This document shows, piece after piece, positions 48,302 to 48,310 of a DNA stretch of 48,310 bases. Each line of letters starts with the position of its first letter. The first letter of the stretch is position 1. The position numbers and the translations under genes are program-made. The stretch spans positions 1-48,310 of the forward strand of contig JAKSIG010000022.1 of NCBI GenBank assembly GCA_024398955.1, in the 5' to 3' direction. This DNA comes from Fibrobacter sp. (GTDB taxonomy: Bacteria > Fibrobacterota > Fibrobacteria > Fibrobacterales > Fibrobacteraceae). The notes beneath the pieces were generated by a model that saw only the letters and a list, made by a program, of their open reading frames with translations, had not been told where the DNA came from and ran no database searches.

Positions 48302-48310
48302 ATAATATTC

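Overview
The window looks like chromosomal DNA of a Fibrobacter species (phylum Fibrobacterota, a rumen or gut fibre degrader). This rests on lineage-typical families. Two proteins carry the Fibrobacter succinogenes major paralogous domain (FISUMP, TIGR02145): 22269-22916 and the C-terminus of 39930-44000. One protein is of the TIGR02147/DUF4423 type (6429-7274). There are poly-serine linkers in an exported lipoprotein, and promoter-like TAnnTTTG boxes of the Bacteroides/FCB type sit just upstream of many start codons. Species cannot be fixed from the sequence alone. There is no rRNA, phage, insertion sequence with a recognisable DDE transposase, or CRISPR array.

Layout. 1-2200 is a repeat-rich accessory patch: one intact PD-(D/E)XK (Rpn-type) nuclease gene, a tail-only copy of the same family, the edge of a third, and a four-helix-bundle (S23/bIVP-like) gene set between duplicated flanks. 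2504-4918 is tex. 5104-7274 is a lipoprotein with its TIGR02147 partner (minus strand). 7493-8407 is a DMT exporter, followed by a hairpin-repeat cluster and tRNA-Leu(CAG). 8809-10906 is a three-gene minus-strand operon (two membrane proteins and a secreted alpha/beta hydrolase), divergent from a MORN/YwqK-repeat lipoprotein (10941-12260). pheS follows (12529-13551), then a small outer-membrane barrel.

14378-19550 is a capsule/exopolysaccharide export operon on the minus strand, wzc-wzb-wza-manC, divergent from a Ski2-type helicase (19640-22234). A soluble FISUMP protein, nadA, two outer-membrane proteins, cstA, recD2, a TM2 protein, a family-2 glycosyltransferase, topB and a GH3 enzyme follow. 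Beyond a convergent intergenic region with three paired palindromes come a DEDDh exonuclease, a small exported protein and an SAH-hydrolase-like protein (minus strand), then sstT, a 1356-residue modular lipoprotein, cysS, a FIST-GGDEF protein and an SDR oxidoreductase.

The most unusual signals are: (1) islands of degenerate 7-bp tandem repeats in at least eight gaps or gene edges; (2) the giant lipoprotein with 16 collagen-linked two-cysteine modules, about 20 further cysteine repeats and a FISUMP cap; (3) duplicated flanks around unrelated genes at 1-2180; (4) three evenly built palindrome pairs at 35844-36062; (5) near-leaderless TAnnTTTG starts. Everything here was read by eye; no database search was run.
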